Of a stretch of 64,000 bases of DNA, positions 11,401-24,383 are shown piece by piece. The position numbers were made by a program, and so were the translations under genes. The stretch is taken from contig OX104134.1 of the NCBI GenBank assembly GCA_944470555.2, forward strand, positions 11,945,248-12,009,247, written 5' to 3'. Source of the DNA: Heterobilharzia americana. Taxonomy: Eukaryota > Platyhelminthes > Trematoda > Strigeidida > Schistosomatidae. Position 1 is the first letter of the stretch. Each line of letters begins with the position of its first letter. Below the pieces are notes generated by a model. The model had not been told where the DNA came from. It saw nothing but the letters and a program-made list of their open reading frames with translations, and did not search any database.

Positions 11401-14400
11401 ATGGGAAGGTTGCGTCATTTTTTTATGGTTTATCCTAAGCATGGGTATATTACGAATTGGTTTCAGAATTTTCATTCATCAGTATTTCTTAAAACGTTTC
11501 TTGACCAATTCATCACAGTTATATCTTTGAACACTTTCAAAATATTGTGTGACATGACTGGAATTTAACATCGTTACGATGCCTTATAGTTCATGAATGA
11601 GAAAATATACATATAATTATGCTGTAAATAAAGCAATACATCTTGGTATCCTATATTACAATAATGAATTTAATGTAATTTATCTAAATTTAACTTGCAT
11701 TTCAGGCATCTTCTAAAAACCTAAATGTAACCTGACCCCCTATATAGGCGTTTTTGGCAAACATTTCTTCTAACTAGTTGGTGTGTTTTCGTTTTCAATT
11801 ATCACATGGTCTGTAACACCGTTGACAGTGAGCTCACTTCAATGAGCACAAAGTTATGAAGGGAACTGAGGCTTACCAACTAATACTACAGCTTGCGTTC
11901 TAAGGATCTGGCGTCACATACTTCCCCAAAATCAATAGCCTAGGGTTTGACGACTTTCGACATTGATGCTGACCTTGATAGTTTAACTGGACTCGCTAAG
12001 CTGAAAGCACCCGGTCAAGCATCCTCGCCATTTGGCACGCTGTCGTGTTACGTTGCACTGCTCGTATTCGAATCTCTAGCCAGTTAGTTGGAACGCATCG
12101 GTATCTTGGTACAACCATCCAAATATACCATTCCATCCGACTACGCTATCGTGTTCCTCCTTGGTCTCGTGCTCGTGGGTATATAACAAGTCCGAATAAT
12201 TAGTGATTGGTCTTTGCGTCTGTCAAGTTTGCACCAGGACAAATCCTAAAAGGCCTTAATTACAGATAACGTTAGTCTTAATCATAACGTCATCTCAGAA
12301 CAATGAGTCATTAAGTTCACCAATTCAAAGTGGTAGGTAGCTATCGCATCTTTCAGACAGTACTTCAGTACAACGCATGCATCTTGTTGACCCCGGTCAT
12401 AGGCTATAGAAACGATTCAATAATAGGAAGCATATTCAGTGATCACAGTAGTACATGTGTCATATAGTACAGTATAGGTACAGGAATTACATACTAGTTT
12501 TTCAGGCACAATCTTATCGGTAATGCTGAGTTATATACACGAAAATACAAAATCCTTTGGTGGAGTTCTACCAATGTTGTTTCGATTGCTGCACAGTTGT
12601 TTGCGCATTGACAGAATGCTTTGCACTTTCCATTGTCACCAACGCTTATTTGAGGTGAGGTGAATCTCATGACTTCGGAGTATATGAAGTAAGGTATAAT
12701 ATGGTGACTTCTGTGCCTTAAGTGTTCAGGTAAAAAGCCGAGGTGGATTGCAGTTCTTGATTGGAAAGTACACCTTGTATTTTTGTTTAGAGGGCAAACT
12801 GACTTTATCTATGAGATTCGAGAAATAGAAGCAGCCGAAAATGCAGTGACGCGTACTCGGCAATTTCTAGAAATGCAATGAATGACAGAAAGGTGAATTG
12901 GGGAAGTAGTTAGGACACAATATCAAGGAGACTAACCATTTGAACGTATAAAGCATTTCTGGCATTTTCTATGGTAAAGTTGTTTTTCCATGTTCAAAAA
13001 TTAGTACTTTGTTGACGACTGAAGGTTGTGACTTTGTTTTGGACTTCAAAAAATTACTTAAGCTCAGATATCCACATGATGAGCTGTGAAAAGAGAAGAT
13101 GGGCAGTGTGATTTGATGGAAATGATAGCTACAAAGTTGATAGTGGAAGCTTAAACAACAGATAGTATGACAAGCAGCTAACTGTTAAAATTTATTTGAC
13201 AGCTTGATTGGATCCATATCATAAACCTTCGTTCGGCGAAGGTTTTCAAAGATGTAACACTGGTTGAGAGGTATAAAGCTTCCCTCGCGAAGACTTTCCT
13301 TCTTGTTTATTCCCATCGCAAGTTAATAGGTCTTAACGCCCTAGAAATAAAGGTAGCTTCTTTAAGTTCACGCCATCGTATCTGCTACCTTACTCCTCAC
13401 AAGCTTATAAGCTGTTTTAAAAACATGCTTTAATTTTTTGTATTTCATCATCGAATTCGTTCTAAAACCCTTCATTATCAAAATTAATCCTCAACTATTT
13501 TTGATAGTTTCATGATAGAGATGGCTACTTGCAAAATCCAGCTGGTTATAGCATAGTCGTTTTAGTTTTATGTAGGTTTGTGCTTAGTCGAAAAAGCAAC
13601 AAAGGCTCAAAGTGCACTCACAGTGAAGGTGGTAAAAACGAGTAGGTTTGGATAAAGTTTACACGCAAGGTGTGAAAAGTAGGAGATGTCATACTTTTAC
13701 TGCTGAAATACAAAACAGTTGCTAATTTGGTTGGTTGGTCAGGAGACAAAGTGTTATCATCTGGATCATACCAACTTTGCAAATCGATATTGAAAAATAG
13801 AACACCCTTTGCATATCACTGCAGAACTGTCTTCGGTGCATTTTCCGGTAGCAGAAGCCTATACTCCTGAGAAGGTGCATGCTGTGAACATATCTGGGAT
13901 ATGCGCTACTGTATTAGGTTTCTGTACCCACAGGTCCACTGTATAAACAGCCATTTATTACAGATCAAGTGCCAGTAAATATGAAACCACAACTGGACAG
14001 AAAACACATTAAGTAGGCTTTTAGATAAAGTACTAGATCAGTATGAGTGCATGCAAAGTGTTAATTTGTTTTATGGTACGCCAAATTACATTATGAAACA
14101 TAAAGATCACGATTCCCAGTGGTCTTCATCAATAAAAGCAATAAAAGCTGTTTATGGATTGGTAGCGACAGACAAGTCAGTTTTGGTTAAGCTTTTTGAA
14201 ACATGGAGAACAAGGGTTAGGTCGACATTCAGACGTTTTGATCACAGTGATTCAAGATTAACTATTACCATGAAAATTTGTGTATTGTGGACAGAATCAA
14301 TTTATTATGAATATATTTGTAATGAATATTTGCACACAATGATGTTCTAAAATTTTGGTCACATTTCGAGCAATCCGCACGTTAGTTTACGTGCTTTCTC

Positions 14401-15768
14401 TCGAAAATTCCGTGCAACGCGATTGGTTGTAAAAGCTTCAGGGAGATACGGCTTTTACGAAGATTTTGTCAATCTTACTGCTCACTATAACTCAAAGTAT
14501 TCATCATGAAATTATTTTCAGACGCCAAATAACACTAACTTTAAACGCTCCTTTATTGAGTTCACTTGGTGTTTTCTAAAATCATTCCAGTGTTTATGAT
14601 TTACCTATATATTTAATTAACTGTCGACCACACCAATGAACAAAATCTCTGAAAATGTAATGGTTAGCTGTGAGATATTGCCCCTTAGCACATTTATCTG
14701 AAACAACTCTTGGGTTTTAAGTAGTACAATACTGGTAGATTGTTAACACAGATATTATCCTCTATTAGTTGGAGCAGTGTGTTTTTAGGCGGTCACTATG
14801 CCATTTCATAAGCCCACTCTACTTTAAAGCAACATGGGTTCATCTAGGAAGTTTAATGGAGTCCTACATGATTCACGTAGGCCCAATTATCTATTTACCA
14901 TCTTTCTAAACTTTGATTATTGATGATTTTAAATGTTACCATGCTGTTTGTACAAGATGAAAAATGATAAATATTCGTTCACACTTTGGAACTTTAAGAC
15001 AGTTTTTGGGTAGATACCTTTCTATTTATTACCCTCTCCGTTTTAAAAATATGTTTAACACTCTTCAGTTTGAAGGCGCTCAGGAGGACGTTTATTTAAA
15101 TAATGGTGTAGATGGCCTTCCGTTGCATCAATATCAATGAATATGGATATAAATTAGAATTTTGAAGGAAGGTCAGTATACAACAGTTTTGATTATTAAG
15201 GTCTAGTCTCAAAAGTGTTCCATATATAATTTTATTTTATATAGGGCACAGTGACACATTATCATATGATAACATTCTAAGGATAAATTATTTCTTAAAA
15301 TCATACCATAATCACAGGGATGCGATTATGAGCAGTAATTTATTCACGAAGCGTTGTCGAGTAAATATTACTGGATAGATGTATCCATCCGGTGCCATGA
15401 GTTCCGGTTCATCTTTTTGTTTGACTAAGGTGTTGTCCTGTAAGTAGCAATGAGGAAGTCATCGAATGGCTGAGAGAAATGCAATTCCACTCTTTAGCCA
15501 TAGAAATGTCCATGGGAAGTGTGTTGAAGTTTTCTCGATTTCCCAACTCTTTTGAAATTTCCAGTCAGTTTGTTTCTTTCATATATAGTTAAAACCAGCG
15601 TTTCCAGCTATTCAAGAAGCTACACCAAGGTGAAAGGCAGCATTCCGTACACTAATACGGAATATTTTAAAAATATCACATAGTGGCATCAAATTGTGAA
15701 ATGCGTCTGACGCAACATATCTCAGTATTTTTCGACTTGCATCCAGTTGGCATGGAGCCTCATGTTCG
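11401..15768. other. Spacer between inverted arms, no gene recognised
   Basis: I find no domain or convincing exon. The longest frame (14051-14350, + strand, 99 residues) has no motif I recognise. A short hairpin-forming sequence near 15325-15355 resembles one at 61664-61700. Confidence 0.4.
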
Positions 15769-18700
15769 TAATCAGTCTTCTCAGTACACGCCCAATCAAT
15801 CTCCACCTCTGCATATTTGTTGGGTGATAGGTTCTTGGTTGGTTCGTCACCAGACAGAGTTCCTTGTTGCTTATTCTTAGTATTCTGGCCATCTAATCTT
15901 CAGCATCGAGACAGCGTAGGCAGCTGTTGATGAATGTCTGTAGTTTATCGGAAATGTTTTCGTGACGTGCCAAGATTCTGAACCATCACGTGGAATCACT
16001 GACTTGACTGACATTAATTTTCAAAATTCGGATCTTGTCCTCAATGCTGAGTGGGGTGCAGTGCAGTGGGTCTCCACACTGATTTCAGATTAATGAAGAT
16101 CTATCTTGCTTTTCCGATCCTGTATTTGACGTCCTCGTCTGTGCCACCTGTAGTTGAAACGATGCTGCCTAGGTAGATGGAAGAGAGAACGTTTACATTT
16201 CTTCCGTTGATGGTGATTGGTGCTTGTTGTTGTTCGTGCTGGTGGTGGTGGTCGGGTATCTTCATCACCACTGTCTTCTCTACGTTCACTTGAAGCCCCG
16301 CCTTCCTTCGCTGCCTCTTCTGCAAACCTGTTGGTTTCCGCCTGTAGATCTTCGAGTTTGTGAGACAAGACATTAGACATAAATCATCATCGCCGAAATT
16401 CAAATCTTCTTGTGGGGTCTTTCCATCGGTCCAGCGTACACCCATCTTCTCGCTCCTCAAAGTTTGTTGCGTGATCCAGCCCAGCCCAGCCCAGTCCAGT
16501 CCAGTCCAGTCCAGTCGACCACAATCAGGAAGATCATGAGTGATAGCAGGCAGTCTTGTCTTACTCCTGTCTTCACTTCAAAGGCATCCCTGAGCTTTCT
16601 ATTGTGGATCACTTGGCATGTGGTGTCGTTATATAGCTGTTGAATGAGGTTGATAAAGGTTTGTGGCACTAAAACCGCAGAGTTGATACAGCTGGCAAAT
16701 AACTTCTCGGTCGACGCCGTCGACGGCCTTTTCAAAGTCGATGAAGTTGAAGTAGAGAGTTGACTGTCATTCTATAATCTGTTCTATGATGATTCGTAGC
16801 GTCGCGATTTGATCCAGCCTCTTCCGGTCATAATTTTGAATCCAGCGCATTGTTTAGTCTCTCCAGGTTGATGTGGCTTAAAAATTTGCTTGGGATTGAC
16901 AGGGGTGTAGTATGATTCCGCAACAGCTTATGCTTATGTCTCCCTTCTTTGGGATTTTGACAAGGTAGCCCCTCTTCCAATCCGCAGGTACCTTTCCTTC
17001 CCTCCTTTCAAACCTTCAGCAGTAGTGATGTCAGCATGTCCATTGTTGTCGCTGCGTATGTTTTCAGTGCTCCTGGTGGAATTCCATATGGTCCTGCTGA
17101 TTTCCTGGATTTTGGCAACATTATGGCATTCAGGACTTCAATTCTGTTTTTGTCGGAGAGCCTGTGTTCACTGGTAGTTCTGCCGTTGCTGGTGGTATTT
17201 CTGGAAGAGTTGCAGGTGGTGATGGTGGTGGTGGTGGTCGATTCAGGAGTTTTGTTGAAGTGGTCAACCCATTGTTTCCTTTGTTTCTCCTCTTTGGTAA
17301 CCAGCTTTCCTTCACTATCTTTCATTGGTTTCGTCTGCGTTGATCTCTCTCCTCCCTGATGGTAACCTGGTTATTTGATATAATGTTGTCAGGTCGCTTC
17401 TACCGACAGCCTGCTCTGCCTTGCTTGCCAGTGTGTCATAGAGTTGTCTTTTATCTTTCCACGCACTCTTCTCCGCTTCTTCCTCCAGAGTTTTACACGT
17501 TGTGCTCAGTTCTTCTTTTCGTTGTGCATCCTTGCACTGCACTAGTTCATCTTCTGCTTCACCATCTTCCTCTCCATCCCCTGTCAGCTTCCATGTGTCC
17601 TTCGAGATCCATTAATTGTCTTGTTTCCTCCTCCTTCCTAATACGGTTGTGCAGGTTTCCTTCCACATCCCTTTCAAGGAGTTCCAGTATTCTTCCACAC
17701 AACTTCCTTCAGGGATGTTGCCCAATGTCTCCCATTTTGTTCTGATGGCTGACGTGAAGATGTTCCTTGTAGTTTTGTCCTCCGGTTTCTGTCCCGAGTG
17801 GGTGTTGAACTTGGAGTGTGGTCGTCTGTCACCAGCTTCTGTGAAGGCCTTCAACTCGATTTGGAAGGTTCCCTGAACTAGACAGTGGTCTGAGCCTACT
17901 TCTGCTCCCCTTCTTGATCTTGTGTCCAGTAGACTGTGTCTCCACTTTCTTGAGATTGAGATGAAGTCGATTTGATTTTTAGTGTGTTCACCTGGTGGAA
18001 TCTATGTCTCTGCCTTGTGAATATCCTCGTGTTTGTACACACTGCCTCGCCTCCAATCACCAAATCGTTAAATGCGCAGAACTCTCCAAACAGTTCTCCG
18101 CTCTCATTCATTTCATCGAGTGCTTCTCGATCCATGATGAGTTCTGTTCTCTTCCTGTGTTGTCTGCTCCCAGTTTGGCATTCATGTCGCCCATTAGAAT
18201 TTTGATGTCGCCAACTAGGGTGGGGTCTTGTCCATTACTGATTGCAATTGTCTGTAGAATTCCTCCTTCTTTTCTTCATCTGCATTATTTGTTGGCTCGT
18301 AGCATTGAATGATTGCGACTTTCCTTCCTTTTGAGTTGAATCTTGGTATCATGACTGTGATCCTGCAGGAGGAGATTGGTTCTCACTGCATGAGAGAGAG
18401 CCTTCGATGTTCTTGGCGACGTCATGATAGCCACCCGAAAACTCAGTGTGCTCGTGGTTGTCATCTAGGTGTCAACATCGCATTAGATTATTGACTCCCC
18501 AGTTGACAGTTTGGAGAGTCCACTTCCATTCCATCTGGTCTCGCAGATTCCTAGCAGTTCTATTCCATACCTTCTCATCTCTTTTGAAATCTGGCCAGCC
18601 TTGCCAGCCAGCTTCAAACATATTGCGGGCATACTATGACTCCATGTTTGCTTTTGCTTTTATCAAGAGAGAGAAGACAAATCGGCCGACTGGCTTTCCG

Positions 18701-18894
18701 AAGGCTTTCACCAACCGGCGTCATTTCATCTCTCCGATTCCTGTGAGGAATAAGTTTGTTTTTGTTTTGTATATTTTCTTTGTGCTTAGAAGTTTCTCTA
18801 GTGATTGGATTGGATTAACGGGGTAGGGTTGCTAGTCCTATGCCCAACCTTCCCTCTTTACCAGGGCTTAGGACCGGCTAGTAACTAGTGAACC
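15769..18894 (-). mobile_element. RTE-like LINE, family B copy 2 (dead, 3' cut off)
   Basis: Nearly identical to copy 1, including the same inactivating stops, the same eight-unit pentanucleotide array (about 16486-16516) and the same FGDD box. It lacks the last ~270 bp and the AAT tail. Shared inactivating mutations show it was copied as dead DNA within the inverted duplication and not by a new retrotransposition. Confidence 0.85.
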
Positions 18895-19709
18895 TGTTAA
18901 CCTATGCAGGCTTAAAGGAACATAGGTTGCAAATAACACGGATATATTTCTTAAGCAACTTTTATGGTTTTCAGCATACAGTATATCAAGTTTGACACTG
19001 AAACCATTGGATTAAAGCACCAATTACTCCTCCATGTTATGCACGTAACTCTTGCGTGTGAACCCCGATTTTTCTTGTCAGTGTTAATTCTTCTATTTTT
19101 CCATCGGATAAAGATGCGCATACTTATTTTGCCTCTATGCTTCGCTTTGATAACATGCGACTCATACCTTCCGGCGAATGGACAAGTGAGGATTGGGCTC
19201 ATCTGCTCTAAAAAAACATGTAGTTTACATAGAAGTATATTCATAACTAAGAAAATTGTGTGCGTCCCTATATTCTGTGGTAGTTGTTATGCAAAAACTT
19301 AATGAAGCTGTTGCGTACACCTTGTTAACTGGGAAATAATGCCTTGCAGCATCACCGCTAGTCCTAGGCGATGATAAGACACCAAATACCTCTCATGGAG
19401 TGAGATATTCAGCATGCGACCACTGGCATGGGACCGTTGGCTCCAAGCAAACTGTAGATTCCATGGAATCGTCTGAACCATCCGGAATACTGTTGGCGTT
19501 GCAGCTACATGCTGTGATAGGAACTGCCAGATTTGAAGGCATACCTGTCTTCTGGCTGTTTCACGTGTTCTGGTCGTAGTCACTATGCTGCCCATGAGAT
19601 GAGATCTGGAGCAGGTGTACTATGGGGTGATAATAAAACCACTTTTTGCAGTCTACGTTCGACAAGGTCCAAGATTTGCGGCAGCTATTGAACACATCTT
19701 CTTATGAGC
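15769..19709 (-). repeat. Right arm of 3,941-bp inverted duplication
   Basis: Reverse complement of 6526-10466. The inner edge at 15769 cuts the LINE 3' region: the matching sequence in copies 1 and 3 continues past this point, while here it becomes unrelated. The outer edge at 19709 is about 815 bp beyond the LINE, at GCTCAT shared with 6526. Confidence 0.93.
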
Positions 19710-20979
19710 CTGGTTGTCTAGGTTCTGGTTCACTGTGTAACAATGCTTAGGCTTGTAGTACATTGGACATTGGACGAGGTTTAATACCATTACCCCTTCT
19801 TCTTGGCTTTGAGGTCTTCATGGTCTACTGAGATGATCGGAAAGTTTATCAGATTACTCGGGATTTGACTGCATCTACATTGTGGCTTGGTTACTGCATA
19901 CATTCTTACATTATCATTTATTGTTCAAAGTGCAGCACCACAGTGACAATTTTATCTTTACATCAACAGCGTGTATCCATCCTGGGGATGTCGTCCTGTA
20001 AAATATTTTAAGAAGTCATCGTAAACCCATCAGTCTTCATGCCTTTCTTCATCTATCTTCGTTTGGTCTACATTTACAGGTTCTCTGTTATGATAGAGTT
20101 AAAATATAGGAACACGAACCACAAGGATGATGCGCTAATGATGTCCTTAAAATGAATAGGGTGATAGGCCAGAGCTATCGCAGTGAAATAAAAATCGGGT
20201 CAACGCCGCTGATGGCCCCTTATTTTCTTTGTAACCCTGATCTTGTTCAGAGAGTAACCTCAGTCTTCACCCAGCAGAAAAACCTGAATACCAGATCAAA
20301 ATACCTGGGAAATGCGGCAGAAGCTTATGGAGCGATACTCGTCGCATGGAAGCAGTTGCTTTACCGTACTCACCGGTCTTTCATGAAGTAGTATAAAATA
20401 TGTGTGCAAATTTGTCCTAAGTTTTATAAGGCTAAGCGCTAGCACAACGGGGTAGGGAAGTCGATCTCATAACGGAGTTCTTGAGGTAAGCCGTAAAGTG
20501 CAGTGAAGGATTCCGGTATCTGCCACATGATGGTCAACTACGGCATCAAGGCCATCATAGCCCTAGATACCATAGGTTGAGAGGTTAGTTGATGCTAGCC
20601 TAAAAAACTAAGCTGCTTTGGTCCTCCTTGAATGAAAGAATACTACGGTGATCTCAGTCGAAAATTTACTGATCGAGAGTCAGCAGCAGGTGTGGGATTG
20701 TAATTCTACCCGGTTTGTTAACATGACACTACCCTAACCTTCAACAATAGCAACATGAGGCTGCATGGTTTCTCTGTGGTACAGTTCTGCTGATCTGGTT
20801 GTGACACTGGATATAGTGCGAGAATGATCTGGAATTGCAATGGTCTGGTTTCTCCAGCTTCTTTTGTATCAAGTGTCTTTATTGTCTAAGCGATTGCTAC
20901 AAAAACTACCAGCCATTTTTAGCCCGTAACTCTAACACTTGCTATCTTACCACTAACCAATGTTACTCTTATTTCTTTT
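19710..20979. other. Non-coding region
   Basis: No gene recognised. The frames at 20152-20391 and 20835-21017 carry no motif I know. Confidence 0.4.
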
Positions 20980-21258
20980 TTTTATCTGCACTATGGAGAT
21001 GCTCGAGGGAACCCTAAGAGAATAGCTCACCAAAGGTCAAATACTCATAGGCGTTCACAGTTCTTCTCCATCCAAGTATGTGGGTACTGTAACTCACTAC
21101 CGGCCGGAGTGGTCACCGCTCTAACTATTGAAAGCTTCAAGAAGAGACTAGACAGTCATGCAGAGACCCCCGGTCTACCCACATATAGCTGGAACACGAA
21201 CTGCTGTCAAGTCACCCCAACTATTTTAACTTTACAACCAGTTTTCTTTCTGGTGTGA
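20980..21258 (+). pseudogene. CR1-like LINE, C-terminal fragment
   Basis: In one frame, from about 20980 to a stop near 21256, the translation contains a run of basic residues, then RRSQFFSIQV, NSLPAGVVTA and ESFKKRLDSH. The pattern R-S-FF-x-x-x-V ... NSLP-x-x-VV-x-A ... FK-x-RLD is the signature found after the reverse transcriptase at the C-terminus of CR1-clade LINEs, which are abundant in schistosomes. Only this end is preserved; the RT is missing. Sequence up to about 21600 may be its 3' UTR, but I cannot bound it. Confidence 0.7.
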
Positions 21259-21998
21259 CCATTTAAGCCATTTTCACCTTTTCCACTTGCCATGAGTAGG
21301 CCTCACTTACCTAAGCTCTGCAAACCTTTGCACCCCTCCTCGCCTCACTTGGGTGTGAGTAGATTTCTCCATTAGGCCACTTTTCTTTTCCCCTTTTACT
21401 CGTACAAGCACTTCCTAGGCCTTCTCTTCACCATCATTAATCCTCTGTAGCGACCGGTCCGGACAACTCTCTGGCAGCTCGACATCTGAAGAATCCACAT
21501 TCACCTCAGTCCAAGGCAAACAAACCGGCACTTAGCTTCCTATTCTGTATATCAGACCTATAGCAGACGAGTTGCTGTGTACTGCATTGGGATCCGCCAA
21601 AGACCTGGAACTGTTCTGTAAGACCAAGAAGCAAGCAAGACGAAATCAACTGGTTTACATAAGCTTGTTAAAAAGATATTGGATATTGAAATGGTCGTCT
21701 AAATTTCATAATGATCGTTTACTAAGTTGCCCTGAAAACTACTCTTGAATATTACGGATGATATTGTGTTGATAAGCTGTCAAATAATCTCAAAAGCTTC
21801 ACCACACTAGGAAAAATCGTACCTTTCTTTCCAGCCTCATGAATACTAAACGTTTTCCTGGCCGACGATTTTCTGAAACTGCTGCACTGTACTTCTTCAA
21901 AGCCCAGGAATAGTACTTAAGGTAAAAATTTCTATGGCAGCTAAAGTTAACTGGTGCAGACCTATTACTGAGAGGTCATTTTCTCCATCGAGTGAGTC

Positions 21999-22037
21999 TA
22001 GGCGGCCTTTCCAAATCTCAAGGGCGGCATGGAAACC
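21999..22037 (+). promoter_or_regulatory. WDR46: Start region of WDR46: in-frame stop, then ATG at 22029
   Basis: Reading back from exon 2 across the first 35-nt intron, the frame gives ATG at 22029-22031 followed by two codons, and meets TAG at 21999-22001. If the transcript is colinear here, ATG 22029 is the first usable start. Alternatively the AG of CTAG at 22000-22001 could be a cis- or trans-splice acceptor and more N-terminal coding sequence would lie upstream. Flatworms use spliced-leader trans-splicing, so the sequence does not decide this. Confidence 0.5.
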
Positions 22038-22979
22038 GTAAGTTTGTGTTCGTTTTTCATGAATAAATGCAGAAAAAACTACCGGAACGTTTTTTTAGAA
22101 AAAAAGCAGAAGCATTCAACCGTAAAATCAAGCATGCAAAGCAAAGTGTTGCACAGGTAGCCGCACTAGCTAGTGTTCTACCAGGGTACGTTATGCTATT
22201 CCGCTTACTGTATAGTTATGTCGAAAAGGATGATGATGAGAAGATTACGCAGGATGATATTTTAAAGGAAGTAGACATTGGATCTGCGACTAAGGTAGGA
22301 TATGAGTTATACATGTGAAATAAACAAATTAGCGTTTCGACATTAAACTGCAATATGGACCGTATGCACTCGATTATTCACGAAACGGGAGGTAATTTCG
22401 CATATCAGGCAGCTAAATAAAATCTTCAGGTTCTTAGCACTGTGCGGAAAGTCAGGCCATATTGCGGCATTTGACTGGATGATAAAAAGACCATTATTTG
22501 AAATTAATGTTGCCAATAAGTGCAAGGATGTTAAGTAAGTTATTCCATTCTTACACTGCTAGGTTCCTTCACCAGGAAACATTTATTGCTGTAGCAGAGG
22601 AAAACTATGTCACACTGTATGACAACCAAGGTTTGGAAGTACATTGTTTGAAGAAGCTGAATGGAATTTTGAGGATGGAATTCCTACCGTACCACTTTCT
22701 CCTTGTTTCCTCTGTGGGTTTTTGAATTCAGCGTTTATTTCAGTCTGATAATGGATTTCTCTATTACTTAGACTGTTCTGTTGGTTCAGTAGTGGCCTCG
22801 ATACCTACGTACATGGGTCGCCTTGGTGTAATGTGCCAAAATCCTTCCAATGGTGTTATTTGCACTGGACACAACGACGGGGTTGTATCAATGTGGATTC
22901 CCTCTGAGAAGTCATATGTTGTCAAAGTGCTCACACACCCCACAGCCATCACATCAATTGCATGCGACCGAACTGGGAG
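22029..22979 (+). CDS. WDR46: WDR46 exons 1-7, compact 5' block with six micro-introns
   Basis: Seven exons in 951 bp encode residues 1 to about 251: the basic N-terminal arm and the first WD40 blades. The introns are 22038-22072 (35 nt), 22186-22215 (30), 22295-22332 (38), 22392-22429 (38), 22535-22562 (28) and 22714-22743 (30), phases 0, 2, 0, 2, 2, 0. Each junction restores residues conserved in the family: GY-VEKDDD across the 30-nt intron 2, KRFDIKL at intron 3, GRFLALCG at intron 4, DVKFLHQE at intron 5, VSSSDNGFL at intron 6. Intron 1 and the start codon are the weakest part. Confidence 0.92.
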
Positions 22980-24349
22980 GTATGCTTTCATAAAATCATG
23001 TAGAGTCTATTGAAAATGTTTTTGTCTGTATCTAGTCATTTTACGATGAATTGTTTTTGTTAAGGACGAAATTATTCGTACGGAAAAACAAAACCCAGTT
23101 TTCGTTTCAATGCAAACCACCGACATAATCCACATGAAACCACAAACAGCATAATGTTTCATATTTTGTTAAGTTCGTATCATCCATTCCTTTTAAACCA
23201 GTTATCTAGTTCTGTTGAATGTCTAGCGGAATCCAGCAACTAATTTTTTGGTGTGGAATCACATTTTTAAATACTATTGAAGGGCGCTTTGGAATCGTAT
23301 CAGCTTGCTGATGTGACGTCGTTAAATGTAAATCGTCACATTTAGTTGACTAATTTTTTCCCGGGATCTTTAGCAAACTTAAAATTTGCCGATTTTTCTC
23401 AGTTATTGAAAAAATCCCAACTTCTTGAATATATTTTGGTATTTTTATAAAGGGAATAGCCCTCAACAGAGCAGCATCAAATAAACGAGAGAACTTTGGT
23501 GCGTGGATTACGCTTATCTTGAAGGGATGTGATAGTTCTTCAAATTTTCGCCTTGTTGAATCACTGCCCGAAGTATTTGGCAGTTTCTCCTTCGTAATAG
23601 TCGTATTTGAGTGATAAAGTAAAATCAAGTTTACAGGTGATATCACAATTAATCTACTGTGAAGTATCTAATTTCAATTCATACCGTATTTTTGGCGAAA
23701 ATATGAAACATTTTATTAATATAAAAAGGTAACATGTTATGATACTACTGACACTAAATCTTATCATGTACTTCCTTAATACAAAACCACTCAGTATGGC
23801 TGGTTTGACTTATGAAATATTACTTTTGTCAACTACGTACTTGAAATGTGAGTCAGTTGGTAAGGTAGACTGGATCCGCCAAAGCATCACAAGGTCTCTA
23901 CATTTTTTCACCACAGAGTGAAACAAAGTTGGTCTTCATCTCGACTACAGGAGGACTCAGAAAAATCATCACACTTAACATACTTGGAGACTTCGCAGGT
24001 TACATAGGTCAAGCTGCCATAAATAACGGTGGCTATCACAAGCTAGGTGTGTCATATTTAGTCGACCAACAGCTACTATCTTGATATGGTGATCGGGCCT
24101 GTGCTTCACAATATCCTGAGCTGTACTAATGGAACACTTTTCCCTCATGGTCTTATCATGCTGGAAAATGTTTTGGAGAGGGATAAGACAAAAAACAATT
24201 GCCTTTGTGACTACGCTGTGATAGGGTTCTTGAGGTGAAGAAATACTGCTGGCTAAACAAGAGTGTAACAGCAGTAAGACCCTTTTATTGAATAACACTC
24301 AGTACCTTACTGGTTCACTTTCCCTTTGTATTGATCAGTCATAAAGTAA

Positions 24350-24383
<34 letters not shown>

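Noticed and set aside
14051..14350. 99-codon + ORF in the spacer
   Set aside because: No recognisable motif, no splice context and no similarity to other parts of the window; left uncalled.
17359..17745. 128-codon ORF on + (and its twin at 8490-8876 on -)
   Set aside because: Antisense shadow of the family B LINE coding region; Ser/Pro/Leu-rich artefact with no domain.
21839..21916. Possible upstream WDR46 exon starting ATG at 21839 (MNTKRFPGRRFSETAALYFF)
   Set aside because: The frame ends at a stop after 24 codons, and I found no splice pair that joins it in phase to exon 2 with any family similarity.
23025..23090. Hammerhead-ribozyme-like sequence (CGATGA ... GGACGAAATT)
   Set aside because: The catalytic core must read CUGANGA; this has CGAUGAA and no matching stems I or III.
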